Assembly: GCA_023398615.1 (NCBI GenBank) | Contig: JAEWSD010000239.1 | Coordinates: forward strand, 1 to 12,592 | Length of the DNA stretch: 12,592 nt | Origin: Bacillota bacterium | GTDB taxonomy: Bacteria; Bacillota; Clostridia; Lachnospirales; Lachnospiraceae | Direction: 5' to 3' | Shown: positions 6,236 through 12,592 of the stretch, piece after piece | How positions within the stretch are numbered: the stretch's first letter is position 1 | Layout of the letters: each line of letters begins with the position of its first letter | Made by a program: the position numbers and the translations under genes | The notes under the pieces: generated by a model | What the model was told of the DNA's origin: nothing | Seen by the model: the letters and a program-made list of their open reading frames with translations, nothing else | Databases searched by the model: none

Positions 6236-7408
6236 ATGGATACAGCAAAATTTAAGGAAACAATACCGGTCGCACCATTAAAAATCATTACACTTGAAGG
6301 CTTTCGGCCTTTGGCTGAAAGAATCAACCGGTTGATCGTGGATGCAAGGCATGCATTAGTGTGCAGCCAGAAGAATTCACTTTCCTACATAGGCTATGAA
6401 GCAGATACCTACCTGGTAGATGCCGAATGTATCCGCTTTGGCTCGGGCGAAGCAAAAGCCGTTCTGAGAGATTCCATCCAGGGAACAGACCTCTTCATAC
6501 TGGCAGACGTCATAAATTTCAGCAATACATATCCTTTAGGCGGAATCGACTCGGTCATGTCTCCGGATGACCATTTTCAGGATCTGAAACGAATCATTGA
6601 CGCATGCAACGGGAAGGCCCGCCGGATCAATGTGATCATTCCGTTCCTGTACGAAGGCAGGCAGGATATGCGTTACGAACTGGAATCGCTGGATTGCGCC
6701 ACAGCTCTCCAGGAGCTTGCCAATATGGGGGTTAAGAATATCATTACCTTTGATGCACATGATGCAAGGGTGCAAAATGCGGTTCCGATCGAAGGGTTTG
6801 ATAACTTCTTCACCTCCTATCAATTTATTCAGGCTGTCCTGGCGACGGAAAAGGGGCTGCAGCTTGACAGTGACCATCTGATGATGATAAGCCCCGATGA
6901 AGGCGGGATGCACCGTGCCGTTTACTATGCAAACATTTTGGGTGTTGATATCGGGATATTTTATAAGCGCCATGATTATTCCCTTATGATAGACGGGCAG
7001 CATCCTGTTGCTGCATATGAGTTCCTGGGGCCCAGTGTGGAAGGGAAAACGGTTTTTATCATTGACGATATCATAGATTCCGGGGACAGTATCTTAGAGG
7101 TTGCTTCCGAACTAAAGAAACGCAAGGCGGCAAAAATATATCTGTTTGCTACCTTTGGGATATTTACCGAAGGCTATGCCAAATTTGACGAGTACTATCA
7201 AGCCGGAATCATAGACCGTTTATTCACTACCAATCTTACCTCCTGCCGGCCTGAGCTTCTTAATAAGCCTTACTATGTCAATGTTGACTTCAGCCGTTAT
7301 ATCTCTTTGATTATCGATACCCTGAACCATGATAAATCCATTGACGGAATTCTTAATTCAACGAATCGCATACAGGATATCCTTGCGGAATATAAGAGAA
7401 CCAATTAA
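6236..7408 (+). CDS. prs: Ribose-phosphate pyrophosphokinase, long divergent form
   Basis: This is predicted to transfer pyrophosphate from ATP to ribose 5-phosphate, giving PRPP for nucleotide, histidine and tryptophan synthesis. It is 390 residues against about 315 for the usual enzyme, with a longer N-terminus. PFLYEGRQDMR (136-146) corresponds to the canonical PYFGYARQDRK-type motif. TFDAHDARVQ (171-180) takes the place of the divalent-cation DLHAGQIQ segment. KRHDYS (244-249) corresponds to the catalytic KRR region. The PRPP loop FIIDDIIDSGDS (274-285) replaces the common IVDDMIDTAGT. The ATG at 6236 has GGAGGA seven bases upstream; an earlier ATG at 6200 lies inside the -10 box. Its own promoter and the loop changes suggest a second copy. 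A related phosphoribosyltransferase-fold role cannot be excluded. Confidence 0.88.
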   Translation: MDTAKFKETIPVAPLKIITLEGFRPLAERINRLIVDARHALVCSQKNSLSYIGYEADTYLVDAECIRFGSGEAKAVLRDSIQGTDLFILADVINFSNTYPLGGIDSVMSPDDHFQDLKRIIDACNGKARRINVIIPFLYEGRQDMRYELESLDCATALQELANMGVKNIITFDAHDARVQNAVPIEGFDNFFTSYQFIQAVLATEKGLQLDSDHLMMISPDEGGMHRAVYYANILGVDIGIFYKRHDYSLMIDGQHPVAAYEFLGPSVEGKTVFIIDDIIDSGDSILEVASELKKRKAAKIYLFATFGIFTEGYAKFDEYYQAGIIDRLFTTNLTSCRPELLNKPYYVNVDFSRYISLIIDTLNHDKSIDGILNSTNRIQDILAEYKRTN

Positions 7409-8247
7409 AGGGATTCCAGCATCAGAAATGCAGCCAGTGTTCCGCGCTTCCCTCCGGAAGCCCGGTGAGAAAAAAGCAGTTCGCTGTTACAGCAGGTACA
7501 TACCCCGGATACGCAGATATTCTCCCCGGGTATCCCCGCATCTGTTAAGATACAGCGGTTTGCTTCCCAAAGGTTTAACCGGAACTTCCCGTTTCCTTTA
7601 TCTCGTATAATTTCCCGCATCTGTACCTCGGTGAATTCTTGGCGGAAAGCTTCCGCTACATCTGTGTCGACTTCGTAACAGTCCGGGCAGATGGAAGGGC
7701 CTATCACAACCGTAACATCCTTGGGCTCGGTTCCGAAATACCGTTTCATGGCATCCAAGGTAACTGCCCCCATTCTTTTTACCGTACCCCGCCAGCCGGA
7801 ATGACTGAGCCCTATGGCACGGTTTTTTTTGTCTGCGAAATATAAGGGAACACAATCGGCATAAAAGGTAACTAAAGGGATACCGGGGACATCCGTTATC
7901 AAACCGTCCACACCTTCGTAATCCCGTTCTCTTGACATACCCTTTCCCTTGTCTGCTTCCGTGACATATCGGACAACCGTATGATGCACCTGATCGGACA
8001 GAACCAGGTCATCCCTGGGAATCCCGATACTCTTGCTTATCCTGTTGAAATTCTCGTCCACCGCTTCCGGATCGTCTCCTCTTGAACTCCCAAGATTCAT
8101 ACTTTCAAAACAGCCCTTGCTGATCCCACCCAATCTTGTCGAAAAGCCGTGCCGGATAAAGTCAAGCCCGGAAAGGCACGGAAAGGTAAGAAACGGTACT
8201 TCACTTCCGGTATTGAGAATGGCATTCCTGCTGTTAATGAATTTCAT
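7405..8247 (-). CDS. pgeF: Purine nucleoside phosphorylase/laccase-domain protein YfiH family
   Basis: This is a cytosolic protein of 280 residues in the former multicopper polyphenol oxidase family. Members are now known to phosphorolyse or deaminate purine nucleosides, and in E. coli PgeF edits peptidoglycan precursors. The zinc/catalytic triad positions are visible as His88 in DQVHH (85-89), Cys132 in ADCVP (130-134) and His149 in LSHSGWRGT (147-155). A CTCCNSE segment (250-256) near the C-terminus is also conserved in the family. The ATG at 8247 is preferred over an upstream TTG at 8259, because GGAG six bases before the ATG overlaps that TTG codon. It is the last minus-strand gene of the cluster, 77 bases after yraN. 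It overlaps the convergent PRPP synthetase gene by four bases. Confidence 0.92.
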   Translation of the reverse strand: MKFINSRNAILNTGSEVPFLTFPCLSGLDFIRHGFSTRLGGISKGCFESMNLGSSRGDDPEAVDENFNRISKSIGIPRDDLVLSDQVHHTVVRYVTEADKGKGMSRERDYEGVDGLITDVPGIPLVTFYADCVPLYFADKKNRAIGLSHSGWRGTVKRMGAVTLDAMKRYFGTEPKDVTVVIGPSICPDCYEVDTDVAEAFRQEFTEVQMREIIRDKGNGKFRLNLWEANRCILTDAGIPGENICVSGVCTCCNSELLFSHRASGGKRGTLAAFLMLESL

Positions 8248-8324
8248 AGTTGTCTCCAATCTCAGGCATCACAAATGCCGGTAAAAAATAATAAGTTAAG
8301 CATTTGCAAAACTCTTACTTGTAT

Positions 8325-8681
8325 TTAACGAATAGCTTCAAAAGCATTCCTTATTAATGTAATGTCATGGCCTAAAATAACGATTACATCGAACCGGCAC
8401 GGTGTATCCGCAGGAATCCGGCAGGTCAGCATGTAATACTCAGCCGTACGGGTAATCTTTCTGATTTTCCTCACATCCACGGCTTCCTGGGGCAGCCCTT
8501 TCAGGGTATTTGTCCGGAACTTGACTTCCGTAAATACCAGATATTCCTCTTCCTTTGAAATGATATCGATCTCCCCGCTTCCGCACCGGAAATTCCTTGC
8601 AACAATCTCAAACTCATGCTTCACCAGATACTCAACCGCAAGCTGCTCGTATTGCGAACCGACGGTATGTTTATTGTACAT
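8325..8681 (-). CDS. yraN: YraN/UPF0102 nuclease-fold protein
   Basis: This is a 118-residue protein of the UPF0102 family, which has a Holliday-junction-resolvase-like, PD-(D/E)xK-type fold and is suspected to act on DNA. GSGEIDII (34-41) supplies Glu37 and Asp39, and TEVKFR (51-56) supplies Glu52 and Lys54, the usual active-site pattern. VGSQYEQLAVEYL (7-19) is the conserved N-terminal helix. The ATG at 8681 is preceded by AAAGGGG, which lies within the end of the upstream FlhB-like gene; the stop of that gene is only three bases away, so translation is probably coupled. The position after rnhB and the FlhB-like gene is typical of clostridia and bacilli. Confidence 0.93.
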   Translation of the reverse strand: MYNKHTVGSQYEQLAVEYLVKHEFEIVARNFRCGSGEIDIISKEEEYLVFTEVKFRTNTLKGLPQEAVDVRKIRKITRTAEYYMLTCRIPADTPCRFDVIVILGHDITLIRNAFEAIR

Positions 8682-8684
8682 CCG

Positions 8685-8987
8685 CTAATCCCCTTTCGGA
8701 TAAACCTTGCTTTTAATCCGGTCCATACTGTCAACAAACAGCAAGACCTCCGCCACTATCTCGTAAAGCTCCGGCGGAATATAGTTGCCGATATCAAGCT
8801 TTGAAAGAGTTCCTGCCAGCTGTTCGTCCTTATGTACGGGTATACGGGCTTCGTCCGCCGTCTGAAGAATCTTTTCCGCGAGATATCCTTTGCCGGCAGC
8901 AATGATCCTTGGGGCCGGTTCATCCGGATTGTAGGTTAAGGCAACTGCCGTTTTATTTCTTCTGTCAGCTTTCGATTTATCCGCCAT
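8685..8987 (-). CDS. Stand-alone FlhB/EscU C-terminal domain protein (YlqH-like)
   Basis: This 100-residue soluble protein matches only the cytoplasmic domain of FlhB/YscU, the switch subunit of type III export machines. It lacks all four membrane helices of those proteins. The stretch VALTYNPDEPAPRIIAAGKG (15-34) aligns with the region of FlhB holding the self-cleaving NPTH loop, but here reads NPDE, so cleavage is not expected. LAEKILQTADEARIPVHKD (36-54) and IPPELYEIVAEVL (70-82) are conserved family segments. The ATG at 8987 has CAGGAGG about nine bases upstream. The same gene lies near rnhB in Bacillus (ylqH). No flagellar gene is in the window. The function is unknown. Confidence 0.88.
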   Translation of the reverse strand: MADKSKADRRNKTAVALTYNPDEPAPRIIAAGKGYLAEKILQTADEARIPVHKDEQLAGTLSKLDIGNYIPPELYEIVAEVLLFVDSMDRIKSKVYPKGD

Positions 8988-9038
8988 ATGTAAAACGCCT
9001 CCTGAAAAGACTGTATGTAATCTGCACCGGGCATTGCA

Positions 9039-9797
9039 TCAGATAAAATTTTTAATAAAGCTTGCCCTGTGGATCGGAGACGGTCCGAACCTTTGCAGGG
9101 CTTTAATATGTTCTTCGGAGCCGTACCCTTTATTGCCGACAAAACCGTAATGCGGAAATATCTTGTCATAGGCAATCATAAGCCGGTCCCTGGTTACCTT
9201 GGCTATGATACTTGCAGCCGCGATCGATATGCTTTTCGCATCCCCTTTAATGATGGGAATCTGCCGGATGTTTAACTGCGGTATGGTAACCGCATCGTTA
9301 AGAAGCAGGTCCGGTTTCACGGACAAATTGGCGACCGCCTGCCGCATCGCTTCATATGTCGCCTGCAATATATTGATTTCATCTATCTTCGCAGGCGGAA
9401 TACTGCCTAAGCCGACTGCAACCGCCTGCTCCATGATCTGATCATATAACTCTTCCCGTTTTTTTTCGGAAAGCTGCTTGGAATCATTGATATACAGTAT
9501 GCTGCAGTCCACAGGAAGTATCACGGCACCGGCAACCACCGGACCGGCTAACGGACCTCTTCCGACTTCGTCAATACCGCAGATATACTTGTATTCGCGG
9601 TACTTCCGCTCATAAGACTTCATCAATTCCGTCCGTTCCATTTCAGCCAGCAGACGTTTTTTTTCATTCTCGTATTTCTTTATCAGCTGAATAACTCCTG
9701 CCCTGGTATCTGTCCGGTATTCATTAAGGATATCGTCAATATTCCCGATATCCGCAAGGGCCAGCTTGCTTTTTATCTCTGAGATTTTAAGTTCCAA
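9039..9797 (-). CDS. rnhB: Ribonuclease HII
   Basis: This cytosolic enzyme cuts the RNA strand of RNA/DNA hybrids and removes single ribonucleotides from DNA. It has 252 residues. The first 65 or so form the charged N-terminal extension of Gram-positive RNase HII, which helps bind substrate. The core starts at CGIDEVGRGPLAGP (73-86), with Asp76 and Glu77. Asp168 (LLNDA) and Asp186 (KGDAKS) complete the DEDD metal site. NDSKQLSEKKRE (104-115) and YGFVGNKGYG (217-226) are also diagnostic. The start is TTG at 9797; no ATG fits before residue 53, and AAAGGGAG lies seven bases upstream. It sits 25 bases after rbgA, as in Bacillus. Confidence 0.96.
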   Translation of the reverse strand: MELKISEIKSKLALADIGNIDDILNEYRTDTRAGVIQLIKKYENEKKRLLAEMERTELMKSYERKYREYKYICGIDEVGRGPLAGPVVAGAVILPVDCSILYINDSKQLSEKKREELYDQIMEQAVAVGLGSIPPAKIDEINILQATYEAMRQAVANLSVKPDLLLNDAVTIPQLNIRQIPIIKGDAKSISIAAASIIAKVTRDRLMIAYDKIFPHYGFVGNKGYGSEEHIKALQRFGPSPIHRASFIKNFI

Positions 9798-9804
9798 AAT
9801 ACTT

Positions 9805-9812
9805 CTCCCTTT
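9805..9812 (-). promoter_or_regulatory. Ribosome binding site for the TTG start of rnhB
   Basis: AAAGGGAG on the minus strand is seven bases from TTG at 9797. It is the only well-spaced site that gives the full N-terminal extension. Confidence 0.6.
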
Positions 9813-9822
9813 CGTATTCTTA

Positions 9823-10668
9823 TTAACTATCAGGAAATTCCAGGGTTATCCCGCCCAGTTTCCCATTCCGGAAGTCATCCAGGATAATACCGGCAGCCTT
9901 ATTTAAGTCGAGCTCTCCGCCTTTTAGCCTGCAGCCCCTTCTTTCGGCGACACGGCTTAGGATGGTAACGGCATCGTCACTGTCCTCCGTTTTATAATAG
10001 TTTACTATGCTTTTGGGATAATGCAGAGTCAGGAATTTAATCAGCTCTAAAGACAGTTCCAGAACATTAAGCAGTTCCTCCTTGATGGAGCCGATAAAAG
10101 CCAGCCGCTGTCCAACTGCCTGATCCTCGAATTTCGGCCAGAGAATACCCGGTGTATCCAACAATTCAATACTCTTGCTTAATTTAATCCATTGTTTCCC
10201 CTTCGTGACACCGGGCTTGTTGCCGGTCTTTGCACAGGCCTTTCCTGCAAAGCTATTGATAAAGGTTGATTTCCCTACGTTTGGAATACCAACTACCATG
10301 CCGCGGACCGGCCGGTTCAGTATTCCCCGCTTCCTGTCCCGTTCAATTTTTTCCCTGCATGCCAGCTGTACGACATCATTTACTTTCTTGACACCATTTC
10401 CGTTTTTGGAATTCACCAGGGCCACAAAATATCCCTTCTCTTCATAGTATGCCTTCCAGCTGTCCGTATGTCTGGGATCGGCCATATCATATTTATTTAA
10501 CAGAATTACTCTCGATTTATTCTTTGCCAGCTCATCGATGTCCGGATTTTTGCTGCTGTAAGGAATTCTTGCATCCACCAGCTCGATCACCACATCAATC
10601 AGCTTCATATCCTCCTGCATCATACGCCTTGCTTTTGTCATATGACCGGGGTACCACTGAAAATGCAT
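9823..10668 (-). CDS. rbgA: Ribosome biogenesis GTPase RbgA (YlqF)
   Basis: This is a circularly permuted GTPase that drives a late step of 50S subunit assembly, with 281 residues as in Bacillus. The motif order is permuted: G4 NKYD (58-61) comes first, then G1 GIPNVGKST (127-135), G2 around Thr155 in KPGVTKG, and G3 DTPG (171-174). The N-terminal QWYPGHMTKA (4-13) holds His9, the residue implicated in GTP hydrolysis in this family. The C-terminal domain (about 190-281) is the RNA-binding ANTAR-like helical bundle. The ATG at 10668 has GAGGT seven bases upstream, lying within the end of lepB, five bases away. Its place beside rplS and trmD fits a shared ribosome-building role. Confidence 0.97.
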   Translation of the reverse strand: MHFQWYPGHMTKARRMMQEDMKLIDVVIELVDARIPYSSKNPDIDELAKNKSRVILLNKYDMADPRHTDSWKAYYEEKGYFVALVNSKNGNGVKKVNDVVQLACREKIERDRKRGILNRPVRGMVVGIPNVGKSTFINSFAGKACAKTGNKPGVTKGKQWIKLSKSIELLDTPGILWPKFEDQAVGQRLAFIGSIKEELLNVLELSLELIKFLTLHYPKSIVNYYKTEDSDDAVTILSRVAERRGCRLKGGELDLNKAAGIILDDFRNGKLGGITLEFPDS

Positions 10669-10673
10669 TCTTT

Positions 10674-11258
10674 CTACCTCTTTTTTATATTAATTTTATC
10701 GATGAAATTAAAATGATTCGTACGGACCCAGGCTTTCCCGATGATATCATCGAACAGTATATTGCCGATATTGGCAAACCGGCTGTCCTCACTGTTATTC
10801 CGGTTATCACCTAAAACAAAGTATTCGTTATCCTCCAGGGTGATTGCATCGGCCGCAAGTCCGCTGTTCTTAATTTCCTCTGTTGCCATAGGTTCCGTAA
10901 TCATTTCACCGTTGATGTAAACGTTTCCGTTTTCTATCTGTATGGTTTCACCCGGTAAACCAATTATTCTTTTAACGTTCAGATAACTGTGCTCCTTATC
11001 ACTTTGCTTGAAGACAACGACATCAAAGCGTTCGGGTTTTGAAAAACGATAGGAAAACTTATTTACGATGATTTTATCATTATTCTGCAATGTATTCCTC
11101 ATGGAATCACCGACCATCGTCGTCCTTTCAACTGCAAAATGAACCAGGAAATAGGCAAGAGCAATAACCAGTCCGATTTCAACGATCCATATCAATACTT
11201 CGATAACAATTTTTTTTATCAATGGTTTTTTACTTTCTTTTTCAAAATTGAAGTCCAT
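10674..11258 (-). CDS. lepB: Type I signal peptidase
   Basis: This membrane-anchored serine protease cleaves signal peptides from exported proteins. It has 194 residues, the short Gram-positive form. One N-terminal membrane segment spans about 17-43. The catalytic Ser52 lies in GDSMRNTL (50-57) and the general base Lys97 in NVKRIIGLPGE (95-105). The GDNRNNSEDSR box (150-160) closes the active site. The usual Pro of the serine motif (SMxPTL) is Asn here, a mild variation. The ATG at 11258 has AGGAG six bases upstream; longer readings to 11327 would run through a terminator. It ends five bases before rbgA, so the two are clearly cotranscribed. Confidence 0.95.
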   Translation of the reverse strand: MDFNFEKESKKPLIKKIVIEVLIWIVEIGLVIALAYFLVHFAVERTTMVGDSMRNTLQNNDKIIVNKFSYRFSKPERFDVVVFKQSDKEHSYLNVKRIIGLPGETIQIENGNVYINGEMITEPMATEEIKNSGLAADAITLEDNEYFVLGDNRNNSEDSRFANIGNILFDDIIGKAWVRTNHFNFIDKINIKKR

Positions 11259-11280
11259 ACTGTCTCCTTCCATTGATTCT

Positions 11281-11313
11281 AAAAAAGGGACAATACCTAA
11301 GTAATTGTCCCTT
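11281..11313 (-). terminator. Intrinsic terminator after rplS
   Basis: On the minus strand AAGGGACAAT and ATTGTCCCTT (11304-11313 and 11285-11294) form a perfect 10-pair stem with a 9-base loop. The 3' arm runs into TTTTTT (11286-11281). It lies 26 bases after the rplS stop and only 22 bases before the lepB ATG, so it either ends the ribosomal transcript or passes part of it on to lepB. Confidence 0.85.
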
Positions 11314-11338
11314 CCCGCTTCTTTCATAGATACAATAA

Positions 11339-11686
11339 TTATTTGAGTAATTCTTTAACTTTTGCTTTCTTACCTACTCTATCACGTAAATAAGTTAACT
11401 TAGCTCTTCTTACTTTACCGAATCTGATGACTTCGATTTTCTCAACGCTCGGAGAATGTAACGGCCATGTTTTCTCTACACCGATACCGTTAGAAGTTTT
11501 TCTTACCGTAAAGGTTTCCCTTGCTCCCCCGTTCTGCCTCTTAAGAACAACACCTTCAAAAACCTGGGTTCTTTCACGGTTGCCTTCCTTTACCTTTGCG
11601 TATACTTTTACGGTATCGCCTACTCTGAACTCGGTAATGCCCTGTTTGAGCTGAGCTGCTTCAATTTCTTTAATAATATTATTCAT
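11339..11686 (-). CDS. rplS: 50S ribosomal protein L19
   Basis: This ribosomal protein sits at the 30S-50S interface. It has 115 residues, full family length. FRVGDTVKVYAKVKEGNRER (20-39) begins the SH3-like barrel, followed by VFEGVVLKRQ (42-51). The diagnostic GIGVEKTWPLHSPSVEKIEV (67-86) and the basic C-terminus LRDRVGKKAKVKELLK are present. Start is ATG at 11686, six bases after AAGGAGGT (11693-11700), an almost perfect anti-16S match suiting very high expression. It follows trmD by 91 bases, a gap that may hold an autoregulatory leader, and is followed by a strong terminator. Confidence 0.99.
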   Translation of the reverse strand: MNNIIKEIEAAQLKQGITEFRVGDTVKVYAKVKEGNRERTQVFEGVVLKRQNGGARETFTVRKTSNGIGVEKTWPLHSPSVEKIEVIRFGKVRRAKLTYLRDRVGKKAKVKELLK

Positions 11687-11692
11687 CTTGTG

Positions 11693-11700
11693 ACCTCCTT
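11693..11700 (-). promoter_or_regulatory. Near-perfect ribosome binding site of rplS
   Basis: AAGGAGGT on the minus strand with a six-base spacer to ATG is the strongest translation signal in the window, as expected for a ribosomal protein gene. Confidence 0.85.
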
Positions 11701-11777
11701 AAAATTTAGATGTTCTTAATACGTTGCTTTTAATGTGTAAAGCGGTGTACCAGAGGACCATCCCATCTCACAACAAT
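11701..11777 (-). ncRNA. Possible L19 (rplS) mRNA leader
   Basis: The 91-base gap between trmD and rplS can fold on the minus strand. AGATG (11768-11764) pairs with CATCT (11712-11708), closing a domain that contains the hairpin GCTTT/AAAGC (11743-11739 with 11730-11726, eight-base loop) and further GC-rich bases near 11744-11760. Low-GC Gram-positives are known to carry an L19 leader at exactly this place, thought to mediate feedback by the protein. I cannot confirm the consensus from memory, so the call rests on place and foldability. Confidence 0.4.
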
Positions 11778-12590
11778 TTACTTTATCATATCCGGCAGCG
11801 GAATGCAAGCACTTTCTTCAGCATCCTCATTTTTCAGGAATTCTTTTATAAACTGAGTTTCCTTTTCGCTTAACCGGGCTTCTTTCAACAGGTCCGGGCG
11901 GTTTTTTGCTGTCCGGATAATGGACTGTTCTCTCCGCCAGGCTTCGATCCTGGCATGGTGGCCGGACAATAGCACTTCCGGGACACTTTTCTCCATGAAC
12001 ACCTCCGGACGCGTGTATTGGGGATATTCCAGCAGATTATCATGGAAGGATTCAAATTCGGCGGAAACCTCATTACTCAGCACTCCGGGCACCAATCTGG
12101 AGATCGCGTCAGTCATCACCATAGCCGGCAGTTCACCGCCGGTTAATACATAATCACCGATAGAAACAGTATCGGTCACAATCATTTCCAGTGCTCTCTC
12201 ATCGATCCCTTCGTAATGGCCGCACAGAAAGATCAAATCTTCTTCCTTTGCCAGCTCTTCTGCAATACTTTGATTGAATACGCGTCCCTGAGGAGTAAGA
12301 TAGATGACTCTAGGCTTCATCTCATAAGGCGCGGCATGCCCTGTCTTTCTTGAAAGTATAGTATTCTCGATATATTTATAAGCCCCGTAAACGGGTCCCG
12401 GTGCCATGACCATGCCTGCACCGCCTCCGTACGGATAGTCGTCGACATGCTTATGCTTGTCCTCTGAAAAATCACGGATGTTAACAGTTTGCAGGGTTAA
12501 CAGGCCTTTCTCCAAAGCCCGTCCGGTTATGCTTGTATTCAATACCTGTTCTATCATTTCAGGAAATAACGTCATTACATGGAAATTCAT
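11778..12590 (-). CDS. trmD: tRNA (guanine-N1)-methyltransferase TrmD
   Basis: This enzyme methylates N1 of guanine 37 in tRNAs reading CNN codons, using SAM, and so prevents +1 frameshifting. It has 270 residues, slightly longer than the usual 240-250 because of a C-terminal tail (about 253-270). The SPOUT trefoil-knot motifs are YLTPQGR (97-103), LCGHYEGIDER (122-132) and SIGDYVLTGGELPAM (143-157). Asp161 takes the place of the catalytic aspartate. EYPQYTRPEVF (188-198) and LSGHHARIEAWRREQS (208-223) contact tRNA. The ATG at 12590 gives the standard N-terminus; its ribosome binding site lies outside the window. In Bacillota rpsP and rimM usually precede it. Confidence 0.98.
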   Translation of the reverse strand: MNFHVMTLFPEMIEQVLNTSITGRALEKGLLTLQTVNIRDFSEDKHKHVDDYPYGGGAGMVMAPGPVYGAYKYIENTILSRKTGHAAPYEMKPRVIYLTPQGRVFNQSIAEELAKEEDLIFLCGHYEGIDERALEMIVTDTVSIGDYVLTGGELPAMVMTDAISRLVPGVLSNEVSAEFESFHDNLLEYPQYTRPEVFMEKSVPEVLLSGHHARIEAWRREQSIIRTAKNRPDLLKEARLSEKETQFIKEFLKNEDAEESACIPLPDMIK

Positions 12591-12592
12591 GT

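Noticed and set aside
6536..7003. Open frame of 155 codons on the minus strand
   Set aside because: It is a shadow of the PRPP synthetase gene, and its product shows no family features.
7598..7855. Open frame of 85 codons on the minus strand inside pgeF
   Set aside because: It is a different frame of the well-supported pgeF coding sequence, with no independent evidence.
8272..8306. Inverted repeat CAAATGC/GCATTTG between yraN and pgeF
   Set aside because: Only seven pairs with a 21-base loop and no T-tract on the minus side; likely chance in AT-rich DNA.
11259..11327. Longer N-terminus for the signal peptidase
   Set aside because: It would translate through an intrinsic terminator and add residues unlike the family; the ATG at 11258 has AGGAG at good spacing.
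1..12592. Search for CRISPR arrays, tRNA genes, insertion sequences, toxin-antitoxin or phage genes
   Set aside because: No regularly spaced repeats, cloverleaf-like sequences, transposase motifs or long flanking repeats were seen; the layout is mostly ordinary chromosome.

Overview
The window looks like a low-GC Bacillota chromosome, most likely a clostridium of the Lachnospiraceae type. This is inferred from the gene order trmD-rplS-lepB-rbgA-rnhB-(stand-alone FlhB C-domain)-yraN-pgeF, a CD3324-family small protein, strong AAGGAGG-type ribosome binding sites and several TTG starts. No tRNA, rRNA, CRISPR array, insertion sequence or phage gene was seen, and no gene-free stretch reaches 300 bases.

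Right part (7405-12590, all minus strand): a conserved housekeeping cluster read from trmD towards pgeF. It links tRNA modification (TrmD), the 50S subunit (L19 and the assembly GTPase RbgA), signal peptide cleavage (LepB), RNA/DNA hybrid repair (RnhB), a stand-alone FlhB-like cytoplasmic domain, the nuclease-fold protein YraN and the purine nucleoside phosphorylase/laccase-fold protein PgeF. A good intrinsic terminator between rplS and lepB partly separates the ribosomal section from the rest. A possible L19 leader precedes rplS.

Middle part (5662-7408, plus strand): a peptide deformylase with a divergent second motif and a long, divergent ribose-phosphate pyrophosphokinase. Each has its own well-formed sigma-A promoter. 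The pyrophosphokinase converges on pgeF, and the two stop codons share the bases TTAA.

Left part (1-5471, minus strand): a DJ-1/PfpI-family protein; a CD3324-family helix-turn-helix protein bracketed by two related stem-loops and preceded by a possible eight-codon leader ORF; a SAM methyltransferase followed by a two-domain GNAT acetyltransferase; and a three-gene ABC-2 exporter (two DUF990-type permeases, then an ATPase cut by the window edge) driven by a near-consensus promoter.

Nothing here clearly forms a new multi-gene system. The least explained structure is the non-coding region around the CD3324-family gene (about 4336-4876).
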